The notes below the pieces were generated by a model. It had not been told where the DNA came from and made no database searches. It worked only from the letters and a program-made list of their open reading frames with translations. The position numbers and the translations under genes are program-made. Source: Rhizobium sp. R711 (lineage in GTDB: Bacteria; Pseudomonadota; Alphaproteobacteria; Rhizobiales; Rhizobiaceae). Taken from it: a stretch of 64,000 bases of DNA. Below are positions 37,783 to 46,218 of the stretch, one piece after another; within the stretch, counting starts at the first letter, position 1; the number at the start of each line of letters is the position of its first letter. The stretch is taken from NCBI RefSeq assembly GCF_002211365.1, contig NZ_LOKZ01000036.1, forward strand, positions 186,001 to 250,000. The letters are read 5' to 3'.

Positions 37783-38646
37783 ATGCCCAGAATAGCCTAT
37801 GTGAACGGCCGCTATGTCACGCACTCGAATGCGATGGTCCATATCGAGGATCGAGGCTATCAGTTCGCGGACGGCGTTTACGAGGTCTGTGAAATCAGGC
37901 ACGGCTATATCGTCGACCTTACGCGCCACCTGAACAGGCTGGATCGGTCGCTTGGCGAGTTGCGCATCGCTTGGCCGATGAGTCGCAATGCCTTGACCCG
38001 CGTTATTCGCGAAACGCTGCGCCGCAATCGGGTACGCAACGGTCTCTTTTACTTGCAGATCACGCGCGGCGTCGCGCGGCGCGATCATGTATTCCCCGTG
38101 GAAGGAACCCCGCCCTCGCTGGTGATTACGGCCAAGAGCACGGACCCGTCGATCATCGCCCGGAAGAATGCGACAGGCATCAAGGCGATCACCGTTCTCG
38201 ACAATCGCTGGGACCGGGTCGACATCAAGTCCGTCGGTCTGTTGCCGAACGCCATGGCGCGCCAGCAGGCGAAGGAGGCAGGGGCGCAGGAGGCGATCTA
38301 TGTCGACGCCGACGGCATGGTGAAGGAGGGCGCCGCCACCAATGTCTGGATCGTTGATCGCTACGGCACGCTTGTTACGCGTCCGGCCGAACATGGCATT
38401 CTGCGCGGCATCACGCGCACGACGCTGATCGATGTCGGGGCCAAGCTTGGGTTGAAGATCGAGGAACGAAAATTCTCGGTCGAAGAGATGCTCGCTGCGC
38501 GGGAAGTCTTTATTACGGCTGCTACCAGCATCTGCTTTCCGGTTGTCTCGATCGATGGTCAGCCGATCGCAAACGGCCATCCAGGCAGCGTCTCCCAGAA
38601 AATTAGGGAGGCCTTTTTCGACGTTGCGGAAAAGATTGCGATTTGA
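37783..38646 (+). CDS. dat: D-amino-acid aminotransferase (class IV PLP enzyme)
   Basis: PLP enzyme of fold type IV, 287 residues, with the family start YVNGRYVTHSNAMVHIEDRG, a pyridoxal-lysine in the DIKSVGLLPN region and a class-IV signature (EGAATNVWIV). It most resembles D-alanine transaminases, which make D-glutamate or D-alanine for peptidoglycan. The ntrX-dat-hfq order is typical of rhizobia. Substrate choice between D-amino acids and branched-chain amino acids cannot be proven from sequence. Confidence 0.88.
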   Translation: MPRIAYVNGRYVTHSNAMVHIEDRGYQFADGVYEVCEIRHGYIVDLTRHLNRLDRSLGELRIAWPMSRNALTRVIRETLRRNRVRNGLFYLQITRGVARRDHVFPVEGTPPSLVITAKSTDPSIIARKNATGIKAITVLDNRWDRVDIKSVGLLPNAMARQQAKEAGAQEAIYVDADGMVKEGAATNVWIVDRYGTLVTRPAEHGILRGITRTTLIDVGAKLGLKIEERKFSVEEMLAAREVFITAATSICFPVVSIDGQPIANGHPGSVSQKIREAFFDVAEKIAI

Positions 38647-38756
38647 TACCAAGACTTTCTGGGCAGATGGGATGAGGGTTGTCGGCTGCCTGCAGGCGAG
38701 GTTGATTAGTATTTCACCGGCGGAATCAAGCCGGCAATAAAGAAAGAAGCGGCGCG

Positions 38757-38999
38757 ATGGCGGAACGTTCTCAGAATTTGCAGGACTTATTTCTCAATAC
38801 TGTTCGCAAGCAAAAGATTTCACTGACAATTTTCTTGATTAATGGCGTTAAGCTGACCGGGGTTGTCACCTCGTTCGACAATTTTTGCGTTCTGCTTCGC
38901 CGTGACGGCCATTCGCAACTCGTGTATAAACACGCAATCTCGACCATCATGCCCGGCCAGCCGATGCAGATGTTCGAAAGCGAAGAAGCTGCTTCCTAA
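38757..38999 (+). CDS. hfq: RNA chaperone Hfq
   Basis: Hexameric RNA chaperone that helps small RNAs pair with mRNAs. The 80-residue product covers the Sm1 motif ([20 protein letters not shown] in part) and the Sm2 motif YKHAIS, with a very short C-terminal tail as usual in rhizobia. AAGAAAG precedes the start. hflX follows, a pairing seen in many proteobacteria. Confidence 0.96.
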
Positions 39000-39076
39000 C
39001 AGGACCTGCAATTATCTCGACACGCGATACCAAGAACGATTCGATCATCCCGGAGGCCGCCAAGCACCGGGATGAT

Positions 39077-40411
39077 ATGCGCGCGACTGTTGTCGTGCCT
39101 GTTCTCAAGCAGGCGCGTTCCGGGCGCGGCGCGGGTGATGGGGTGCCGGTTATAACTCGTACGGCGGAGAGTCGTCTGGAAGAGGCGACTGGTCTCGCCC
39201 AGGCGATCGACCTCGATGTGGTGAATGGCGCTATCGTCACCGTCAACGATCCGCGGCCTGCAACGCTGATGGGCACGGGCAAGATCGAAGAGATCAAGGC
39301 GACGCTGGATGCGAATGATTCAGGCCTCGTCATCGTCGACCATCCGCTGACACCGGTGCAGCAGCGCAATCTCGAAAAGGAATGGAACGCCAAGGTCATC
39401 GACCGCACCGGTCTCATCCTCGAGATCTTCGGCCGCCGTGCTTCCACCAAGGAAGGTACGCTGCAGGTCGACCTCGCGCATCTGAACTATCAGAAAGGCC
39501 GACTGGTCCGCAGCTGGACCCACCTTGAACGTCAGCGTGGCGGCGGTGGATTCATGGGCGGTCCTGGTGAAACCCAGATCGAAGCCGACCGTCGCTTGCT
39601 GCAAGACCGTATCGTCAAGCTCGAGCGCGAGCTGGAACAGGTTGTGCGCACGCGCCAGCTGCATCGCGCCAAGCGCAGGAAGGTGCCGCATCCGATTGTG
39701 GCGCTCGTTGGCTATACCAACGCTGGCAAATCGACGCTGTTCAACCGGATCACCGGGGCCGGCGTGCTGGCAGAAGACATGCTCTTCGCAACCCTCGACC
39801 CGACGCTGCGGCGGATGAAGCTGCCGCATGGGCGCACCGTGATCCTCTCCGACACGGTTGGCTTCATTTCGGACCTCCCGACCCATCTGGTCGCCGCTTT
39901 CCGCGCTACGTTGGAAGAAGTGCTGGAAGCAGATCTCATCCTTCATGTCCGCGACATATCCGACGTCGACAATCAGGCGCAGAGCGCGGACGTACTGCGC
40001 ATCTTGAAGGACCTCGGAATCGATGAGGAAGAGGGCGACAAGCGGATCATCGAAGTCTGGAACAAGATCGATCGCTTAGAGCCGGAAGCCCACGGCGCCA
40101 TCGTGCAGAAGGCGAGCGGTGCCGAAAACGTCGTTGCCCTATCCGCAATCAGTGGCGAAGGTATCGATACGCTGATGGGCGAGATCAGCCGCAGGCTTTC
40201 CGGCGTGCTGACCGAAGCGACTGTACGCTTGCCGGTCGACAAGTTGGCGCTGCTGCCTTGGCTCTACGACCATGCTATTGTCGATAGCCGCGAAGACAAC
40301 GAGGACGGTTCGATCACCTTGGATGTGCGCCTGTCGGAAACCGAGGCGGTTGAGCTGGAGCGCCGCTTGGGCAATGGGTCGAAAGCCGCTAAAGAGGACT
40401 GGGAGCGCTAG
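39077..40411 (+). CDS. hflX: Ribosome-associated GTPase HflX
   Basis: GTPase that splits stalled or stressed 70S ribosomes. In 444 residues: the N-terminal HflX domain (about 20-195, with GRRASTKEGTLQVDLAHL in part), the Gly-rich GGGGFMGGPGETQIE linker, and the G domain with G1 GYTNAGKST, G3 DTVGFI and G4 NKID. The frame stays open upstream of the ATG at 39077 as far as the end of hfq but holds no ATG, GTG or TTG start, so 39077 is the best choice. Confidence 0.94.
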   Translation: MRATVVVPVLKQARSGRGAGDGVPVITRTAESRLEEATGLAQAIDLDVVNGAIVTVNDPRPATLMGTGKIEEIKATLDANDSGLVIVDHPLTPVQQRNLEKEWNAKVIDRTGLILEIFGRRASTKEGTLQVDLAHLNYQKGRLVRSWTHLERQRGGGGFMGGPGETQIEADRRLLQDRIVKLERELEQVVRTRQLHRAKRRKVPHPIVALVGYTNAGKSTLFNRITGAGVLAEDMLFATLDPTLRRMKLPHGRTVILSDTVGFISDLPTHLVAAFRATLEEVLEADLILHVRDISDVDNQAQSADVLRILKDLGIDEEEGDKRIIEVWNKIDRLEPEAHGAIVQKASGAENVVALSAISGEGIDTLMGEISRRLSGVLTEATVRLPVDKLALLPWLYDHAIVDSREDNEDGSITLDVRLSETEAVELERRLGNGSKAAKEDWER

Positions 40412-40508
40412 TCCAGTGGCTAAGATCCGCCCAGGCCCGTCAATGCTGACAGGCGACCGCGGTGTCTGAGCTTACGCCGGTGATTTCGTAAGGCGAGGCT
40501 AAATCGGC

Positions 40509-41342
40509 TCAGCCGAGTTGCCGTTCGATTGCCTTTGCTGCTTGCCAGATTTCCTCCATCCGTTCCAGGCTTGCTGCCTCCAGCGTCTCACCTCCTGCAT
40601 CAAGAACGGTCTCGATGTGATTGAATCTGCGGCGAAACTTCGTATTCGTCCCGCGAAGGGACTGCTCTGGGTCGGTCTTCACATGCCTGCCGATGTTGAC
40701 CACGGCAAAGATGAGGTCGCCGAGCTCATCGCTGACCTTCGCCTGATCGCCTTCGGCTAAGGCGACGCGCAGCTCGCCAATTTCTTCCTCGATTTTGTCG
40801 AGGATCGGTTCGGGAGCGGACCAGTCGAAGCCCACCTTTGCAGCACGCTCCTGCAGCTTCAGCGCTTCAGTCAGGGCAGGGAAGCTCCGCTGGACCGACC
40901 CTAGGAACCCGGCTTTGAAATCCGCGCTGATACCGCGCTTGGCGCGACGTTCGGCGCGCTCGCGCTTTTCGGCCTGCTTGATGTCGTCCCACTGCTTCTT
41001 CACGGCATCCGGCGTGTCGGCATCGGAGCGGGCGAAGACATGTGGATGCCGGCGGATCATCTTCCTAGTGATCGCCTCGACGACATCGCCGAAGGAGAAT
41101 TCGCCGGCTTCCTCGGCCATTCGCGCATGGAACACCACCTGCAGCAGTAGGTCGCCCAACTCGTCGCAGAGGTCGTCCATGTCGTTGCGTTCGATGGCAT
41201 CGGAGACCTCGTAGGCCTCCTCGATCGTATAGGGCTTGATCGTCTCGAAGGTCTGGACGACGTCCCAGGGGCACCCGGTTTCCGGATTGCGGAGCGCGGC
41301 CATGATCTCGATCAGGCGCGAAATGTCTTTGGAGGCTTCCAT
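40509..41342 (-). CDS. mazG: Nucleoside triphosphate pyrophosphohydrolase MazG
   Basis: Cleaves NTPs to NMP and pyrophosphate, cleaning the pool of aberrant nucleotides and tuning (p)ppGpp. The 277-residue protein has two MazG domains, each with the acidic metal motif: EEAYEVSDAIERNDMDDLCDELGD (residues about 40-63, quoted in part: DDLCDELGDLL) and a second EIGELRVAL / DELGDLIFAVVN. ATG at 41342 is preferred over a GTG two codons upstream. Convergent with hflX. Confidence 0.94.
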   Translation of the reverse strand: MEASKDISRLIEIMAALRNPETGCPWDVVQTFETIKPYTIEEAYEVSDAIERNDMDDLCDELGDLLLQVVFHARMAEEAGEFSFGDVVEAITRKMIRRHPHVFARSDADTPDAVKKQWDDIKQAEKRERAERRAKRGISADFKAGFLGSVQRSFPALTEALKLQERAAKVGFDWSAPEPILDKIEEEIGELRVALAEGDQAKVSDELGDLIFAVVNIGRHVKTDPEQSLRGTNTKFRRRFNHIETVLDAGGETLEAASLERMEEIWQAAKAIERQLG

Positions 41343-41348
41343 GATCAC

Positions 41349-41936
41349 TCAGTTCAGTGGGATATCGTTGTTGCTCTTAGATGCCTGGTAGCTGTCTGAG
41401 AGCGCGTCGTAGCGCGCCTTGATGCGTGCCGTCTGTGACTTCAGTTCGGCTTTCAGGTGATCGTCCTCGGTCTCCACGAGGTCGGCGATGGCAAAGCTGT
41501 TCCAGAACGCATTGCTGCGTCGGTAACCACCCGGTTCCAAGCCGAAGACTTCCTTCAGGATCTTCAGGTCGTGGGGAATGGCGAAGGCGTCGCGCGAATC
41601 TTCGTGGCTGAAGAAATAGCAGAAATTGTCGAACCCGGCCCAGGTGATAGCCGACATGCACATGGTGCAGGGTTCGTGGGTCGATAGAAAGATCAGGTCC
41701 TTCGTAGCCGGCTTTTCGCCAAGCTCGTAAAAGCGCTTCAGCGTGTGCACCTCGCCGTGCCACAGCGGGTTCTCAAGCTCGTTGTTGGTCTCCGCAATGA
41801 CGAGCGAGAGGTCGGATTTGCGCAGGATCGCGGCACCGAACACCTTGTTGCCCGCAGCGACGCCGCGCTCGGTCATCGGCAGGATGTCGTGTTCCATGAC
41901 GTTGAGCAGGCGGGCGGCGATGGTCTTGTCAGACAT
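41349..41936 (-). CDS. Cytidine/nucleoside deaminase-family protein
   Basis: A 195-residue zinc deaminase with the HGEVHT active-site motif (His ligand, catalytic Glu) and the PCTMC motif with two cysteine ligands. It is a CMP/dCMP-type deaminase fold with an extended C-terminal half that I do not recognise, so the substrate may not be cytidine. It lies six bases upstream of mazG on the same strand, fitting a role in nucleotide housekeeping. Confidence 0.85.
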   Translation of the reverse strand: MSDKTIAARLLNVMEHDILPMTERGVAAGNKVFGAAILRKSDLSLVIAETNNELENPLWHGEVHTLKRFYELGEKPATKDLIFLSTHEPCTMCMSAITWAGFDNFCYFFSHEDSRDAFAIPHDLKILKEVFGLEPGGYRRSNAFWNSFAIADLVETEDDHLKAELKSQTARIKARYDALSDSYQASKSNNDIPLN

Positions 41937-42074
41937 GAATTTCTCCTTGAAGGCTGCACTCTAGCGCCAGCGGCGGTCAAGGAAAATGCCGATCAGGCCG
42001 CGTTGCCGTGTTTGTCACAGGCTTTCCGCTGCGTTGCGACAGGTCCGGGTGTGTTCGTTGCGCCGCACCGGTGA

Positions 42075-42108
42075 CTTTTACTCAAATCATTGGGAGACCG
42101 AGTAAAAG
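42075..42108. repeat. Perfect 9-bp inverted repeat in cysG leader
   Basis: CTTTTACTC (42075-42083) and GAGTAAAAG (42100-42108) with a 16-base spacer. It could be a regulator site or an RNA hairpin in the cysG leader. Confidence 0.6.
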
Positions 42109-42144
42109 AATACGCGCCCGCGCGGGCTTTGGAATTTCTGTTTC

Positions 42145-42201
42145 TTCATTTGCCTGAGCAGAGAGTGCATATTCATTTGCCTGAGCAGAGAGTGCATATT
42201 C
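42145..42201. repeat. Tandem duplication, 27-bp unit, before cysG
   Basis: The unit starting TTCATTTGCCTGAGCAGAGA occurs at 42145-42171 and again at 42172-42198 without mismatch, and the third copy begins (TTC) before the match ends. It lies 25 bases ahead of the cysG start and probably alters the leader or spacing of the promoter. Confidence 0.85.
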
Positions 42202-42225
42202 CGGCAGCTTCGAACTGGATTGACG

Positions 42226-43662
42226 ATGTCTCCCAAGACTGAACAACTGTCGGTATTTCCTGCCTTCTTTCGCGTTGAGGGCAAGATTGCGGCCGTCTTC
42301 GGCAACGGGGACGAGGCATTCGCGAAGGTTCGCCTACTCTTGAACACGCAGGCGACGATTGTTGCCTATGCCGATCGCCCTCGGGCCGACTACCACGCCT
42401 TTCTGATCGCCAATCGGATCGAGAGGGTGTGCACCAGCTTTGCAGCGGAGCAGGTCCGCGGAGCAACATTCGTCTTTGCGGCGACTGGAGGCGCGGCAAT
42501 GGATCGCGCGATTGTCGATGCAGCCCGCGCAGAGAAGGTGCCCGCCAACGCCGTCGATCAGCCTGACTACTGCGATTTCTTCACGCCAGCGCTCGTCAAT
42601 CGCGCGCCCGTGGCGGTCGCGATCGGCACGGAGGGCGCTGGCCCGGTGTTGGCACAGATGATCCGTGCACAGATCGACCAGCTTCTTGCTCCGTCGCTAG
42701 GGCGCCTGGCGGATCTCGCGATCGGCTATCGCAAGACCGTCGAGCATCTCGTGCCGAAGGGTGCTGCGCGCCGCCTGTTCTGGCGCCGGTTCTTCTCGGG
42801 CTCGGTCGCCGACGCTGTCGCTAACGAGAACCTGCCGCAGGCGCGTCGTGCAGCCAACAGTCTGCTGCAGTCTGCTGAAAAGGTGGAGGGCCACGTCTGG
42901 CTCGTCGGCGCCGGCCCAGGTGCCGCGGATCTGCTGACGCTGCGCGCCCAGCGGGTGATGATGGAAGCCGACGTCATCGTATATGATGCCCTCGTGCCGC
43001 AAGAAATTGTCGACATGGGTCGCCGCGACGCCGAGCGTCTGTCGGTCGGCAAGCGCAAGGGATGCCATTCGAAGTCTCAGGAAGAGATCAACGATCTGCT
43101 GGTGTACCTCGGTCGCGAAGGCAAGCGCGTGGTTCGCCTGAAGTCCGGCGATCCGCTTGTCTACGGTCGGGCAGGCGAGGAGATGGCGGCATTGCGGGCT
43201 GCGGGCATTTCCTATGATGTGGTTCCGGGAATCACCTCGGCTTTCGCCGCTGCCGCCGATTTCGAACTGCCGCTGACGCTGCGCGGCGTGGCATCGTCGC
43301 TGGTCTTCACGACCGGCCACGATCTGACGGGCGATGTCTTGCCGGATTGGGCAAGTTTGGCTGTTTCGGGTGCGACGATCGCTGTCTATATGGGCCGCAC
43401 TGTCGCCGCGTCGGTGGCCGAACGCTTGATGCAGGCCGGCCTTCCGGCGGAGACAACAGTTGCCGTCATTGAGAATGCCAGCCGCTCCGATCGCCGGCTG
43501 TTGCACGGGATTCTGCGGGATCTTCCCGACCTGCAGCACCGTGACGAGTTGACCGGCCCGGTCATGGTCATTATCGGCGATGCGGTCGCAGGCGCCAATT
43601 TCGAACTGTCGGAACCGCTTGTGCGCGAACGCGCCCGGTCCGAGGAATTTGCAAGGAGCTGA
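42226..43662 (+). CDS. cysG: Siroheme synthase CysG
   Basis: Trifunctional enzyme making siroheme from uroporphyrinogen III. In 478 residues: N-terminal NAD-dependent dehydrogenase/ferrochelatase part (about 1-215, PAFFRVEGKIAAVFGNG), and C-terminal uroporphyrinogen methyltransferase (about 225-465, LVGAGPGAADLLTLRA and the GDPLVYGRAGEE motif). It supplies the cofactor for the sulfite reductase encoded downstream. The ATG at 42226 is two codons after a TTG; the ribosome site is weak. Confidence 0.94.
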   Translation: MSPKTEQLSVFPAFFRVEGKIAAVFGNGDEAFAKVRLLLNTQATIVAYADRPRADYHAFLIANRIERVCTSFAAEQVRGATFVFAATGGAAMDRAIVDAARAEKVPANAVDQPDYCDFFTPALVNRAPVAVAIGTEGAGPVLAQMIRAQIDQLLAPSLGRLADLAIGYRKTVEHLVPKGAARRLFWRRFFSGSVADAVANENLPQARRAANSLLQSAEKVEGHVWLVGAGPGAADLLTLRAQRVMMEADVIVYDALVPQEIVDMGRRDAERLSVGKRKGCHSKSQEEINDLLVYLGREGKRVVRLKSGDPLVYGRAGEEMAALRAAGISYDVVPGITSAFAAAADFELPLTLRGVASSLVFTTGHDLTGDVLPDWASLAVSGATIAVYMGRTVAASVAERLMQAGLPAETTVAVIENASRSDRRLLHGILRDLPDLQHRDELTGPVMVIIGDAVAGANFELSEPLVRERARSEEFARS

Positions 43663-43664
43663 AT

Positions 43665-43979
43665 ATGGTGGACAAGGTTCTCACCGCCAACCGACTGACG
43701 GATGGCATTGCCGTCTGGCTGAACGCCAACGGCGAATGGGTTACCTCGCTGCAGGAAGCCCTTGTTGCCCGTCACGCCGAGGCCGTCGCGGCTCTGGAAG
43801 CGATCGGCAAGAAGTCCTATGCCGACAACCAGGTGGTGGACGTCGCCGTTGTCGAGGTTCAGGAGACCGATGGCGTGCTCTGGCCGCTGCGTCTTCGCGA
43901 GCGCATTCGCGCCCAGGGTCCGACCATGGAATACGCGCCGGGCTACCAGCCCGCCGACCCCGCATTCATCGCAGTCTGA
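43665..43979 (+). CDS. DUF2849 family small protein
   Basis: A 104-residue protein of unknown role, starting two bases after cysG and ending eight bases before cysI, so it is certainly part of the operon. It resembles the DUF2849 family found at this position in alphaproteobacteria (VLTANRLTDGIAVWLNANGEW). It has no cysteines, membrane segment or signal peptide. A helper in sulfite reduction is a fair guess from context only. Confidence 0.85.
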   Translation: MVDKVLTANRLTDGIAVWLNANGEWVTSLQEALVARHAEAVAALEAIGKKSYADNQVVDVAVVEVQETDGVLWPLRLRERIRAQGPTMEYAPGYQPADPAFIAV

Positions 43980-43987
43980 GGAAGCAG

Positions 43988-45658
43988 ATGTATCGTTACG
44001 ACGAATTTGACCACGCTTTTGTCGCCGAGCGCGTCGAGCAGTTTCGCGACCAGGTCCAGCGCCGCCTTTCCGGTGAACTCGCCGAGGATGCGTTCAAGCC
44101 GCTGCGCCTGATGAACGGTGTCTATCTGCAGCTTCACGCCTATATGCTCCGCATCGCGATTCCTTATGGAACGTTGAGCTCACGCCAGGTGCGGATGCTC
44201 GCTCATATAGCGCGCAAGTATGACCGTGGTTACGGCCATTTCACGACCCGGCAGAACCTGCAGTTCAATTGGCCGAAGCTGTCCGAGATCCCGGATGCGC
44301 TGGCCGAGCTTGCCTCCGTCGAAATGCACGCGCTGCAGACATCGGGCAACTGCATTCGCAACGTGACCGCCGACCATTTTGCCGGCGCTGCGGCCGACGA
44401 AATTGCGGATCCGCGTCCTTACGCCGAGATCCTGCGCCAATGGTCCTCCGTGCATCCGGAATTCTCGTTCCTGCCGCGCAAGTTCAAGATCGCCGTCACC
44501 GGCGCCGAACGCGATCGCGCGGCGATCCAGGTCCACGACATCGGACTGCATCTGAAGAAGAACGAAAAGGGGGAGATCGGCTTTGCAGTTTACGTCGGTG
44601 GTGGCCAGGGTCGCACGCCGATGATCGCCAAGCTGATCCGCGACTTCCTGCCGGAAGAGGACCTGCTGTCCTACACAACAGCGATCGTCCGCGTTTATAA
44701 CCTCAACGGCCGTCGCGACAACAAGTACAAGGCTCGCATCAAGATCCTCGTGCACGAAACGGGCACGGAAGAGCTGACGCGTCAGGTCGAGGCAGAGTTC
44801 GTTGAACTCAAGGATTCCGAACTGAAGCTGCCGGAGACAGACGTCGAGGCCATCGCTGCCTATTTCGCGCCGCCGGCTCTGCCCGATCGTGCCGAAGGAT
44901 GGGAAAACCTCGCGCGCTGGAAGAAGGCCGACCCGGCTTTCGCCCGCTGGGTCCAGCAGAACGTGCAGCCGCACAAGCATCCCGATTACGGCATGGTGAC
45001 GATCTCCCTGAAGCCGATCGGTGGCATTCCGGGCGATGCTTCCGATAGCCAGATGGATGCCGTCGCCGATATCGCCGAGGAATATGCCTTCGACGAAATC
45101 CGCGTCAGCCACGAACAGAACCTGATCCTGCCGCATGTCGCGCTTGCTGATCTCGAAGCTGTTTACCGCGGCCTGGTTGCCATCGGCCTTGCCGAGGCCA
45201 ATGCCGGTCTCATCACTGACATCATTGCCTGTCCCGGGCTCGACTATTGCGCGCTCGCGAATGCGCGCTCCATTCCCGTTGCGCAGGAAATCTCCAGGCG
45301 CTTCGGCGATCCGGATCGTCAGGCTGAAATCGGCGAGCTGAAGATCAAGATCTCGGGCTGCATCAATGCCTGCGGCCATCACCATGTCGGCCATATCGGC
45401 CTGCTTGGCGTGGAAAAGAAGGGCGCTGAGCTCTATCAGATCACGCTCGGCGGTTCGGGCGACGAGCATACGTCGATCGGCGAGATCATCGGTCGCGGCT
45501 TCGAGCCGGACAAGGTGACCGATGCGATCGAAACGATCGTCAACACCTATCTGACAATCCGCAAGGAGCCGTCGGAAATCTTCCTCGAAACCTATCGTCG
45601 CGTTGGTCCGCAGCCGTTCAAGGACGCGCTGTATGGGTCAGCGGCAGAAGCGGCGTAA
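43988..45658 (+). CDS. cysI: Sulfite reductase hemoprotein (nitrite/sulfite reductase)
   Basis: Siroheme/4Fe-4S enzyme of 556 residues that reduces sulfite to sulfide by six electrons. Two duplicated ferredoxin-like and siroheme domains are visible; cluster ligands are CPGLDYC and the C-terminal SGCINACGHHHVGHIG. Nitrite reductases share the fold, but the cysG and DUF934 neighbours argue for sulfite. ATG at 43988. No flavoprotein CysJ is adjacent, so electrons probably come from ferredoxin. Confidence 0.93.
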   Translation: MYRYDEFDHAFVAERVEQFRDQVQRRLSGELAEDAFKPLRLMNGVYLQLHAYMLRIAIPYGTLSSRQVRMLAHIARKYDRGYGHFTTRQNLQFNWPKLSEIPDALAELASVEMHALQTSGNCIRNVTADHFAGAAADEIADPRPYAEILRQWSSVHPEFSFLPRKFKIAVTGAERDRAAIQVHDIGLHLKKNEKGEIGFAVYVGGGQGRTPMIAKLIRDFLPEEDLLSYTTAIVRVYNLNGRRDNKYKARIKILVHETGTEELTRQVEAEFVELKDSELKLPETDVEAIAAYFAPPALPDRAEGWENLARWKKADPAFARWVQQNVQPHKHPDYGMVTISLKPIGGIPGDASDSQMDAVADIAEEYAFDEIRVSHEQNLILPHVALADLEAVYRGLVAIGLAEANAGLITDIIACPGLDYCALANARSIPVAQEISRRFGDPDRQAEIGELKIKISGCINACGHHHVGHIGLLGVEKKGAELYQITLGGSGDEHTSIGEIIGRGFEPDKVTDAIETIVNTYLTIRKEPSEIFLETYRRVGPQPFKDALYGSAAEAA

Positions 45659-45668
45659 GGAGGGGACG

Positions 45669-46181
45669 ATGACCAAGATCTGGAGAGAAACCGGCTTCGT
45701 CGAGAACGATCCCTGGGTGATCGAGACGCAAGAGGTAAAGGCAGGCGAGGGGCAGAAGGCCCTTCTTGGCTTGGCCGAACTGATCGCCAAGGCGGACGAG
45801 AGCAACGAGATCGGCTTCGGCGTGCTGATCAGGCCGGCGGACGATGTTCGCAAGCTTGAGCCCTACCTCTACCGCCTGGAGATTGTTGCTGTTGCCTTCC
45901 CGGCCTTCAACGACGGCCGAGCCTTCAGCCATGCATCCCTGCTGCGTGACCGCCTTGGCTACACCAACGAACTGCGCGCCGTCGGCGACGTGCTGATCGA
46001 CCAGATTCCGCTGATGCAGCGCGTCGGCATCGACAGCTTTGCGGTGACCAACGAGACTGCGATAAAGCGTCTCACGGAGCACCGCCTGCCGGGAATTCCG
46101 CATCATTATCAACCGGCTGTGCGTGACGCGGACGCCGGCAAGGGCTATAGTTGGCGCCGTCAGGCGAAGCCGGCTGCATAA
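45669..46181 (+). CDS. DUF934 family protein of sulfate assimilation
   Basis: A 170-residue DUF934 protein. Members are found next to cysI/cysH in proteobacteria and are thought to help sulfite reduction, with no shown activity. A strong site (AAGGAGGGG) precedes the ATG at 45669. Seen: the VLIRPADDVRKLEPYL and DGRAFSHASLLRDRLGY stretches typical of the family. cysH itself is not in the window. Confidence 0.87.
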   Translation: MTKIWRETGFVENDPWVIETQEVKAGEGQKALLGLAELIAKADESNEIGFGVLIRPADDVRKLEPYLYRLEIVAVAFPAFNDGRAFSHASLLRDRLGYTNELRAVGDVLIDQIPLMQRVGIDSFAVTNETAIKRLTEHRLPGIPHHYQPAVRDADAGKGYSWRRQAKPAA

Positions 46182-46218
46182 GCACCGGATCGCCGTCAAG
46201 AATTGACGGAACGGTGCA

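Larger units (their letters stand above)
41937..42225. other. Divergent regulatory region before cysG
   Basis: 289 bases between the deaminase gene and cysG. Holds an inverted repeat (42075-42108), a GC-rich palindromic stretch near 42112-42127 (GCGCCCGCGCGGGC), and a tandem 27-bp duplication (42145-42201), all ahead of cysG. No known sulfur or SAM riboswitch could be recognised by eye. Confidence 0.5.

Noticed and set aside
42145..42201. CRISPR-like repeat
   Set aside because: Only two directly abutting copies with no spacers and no cas genes; it is a simple tandem duplication.
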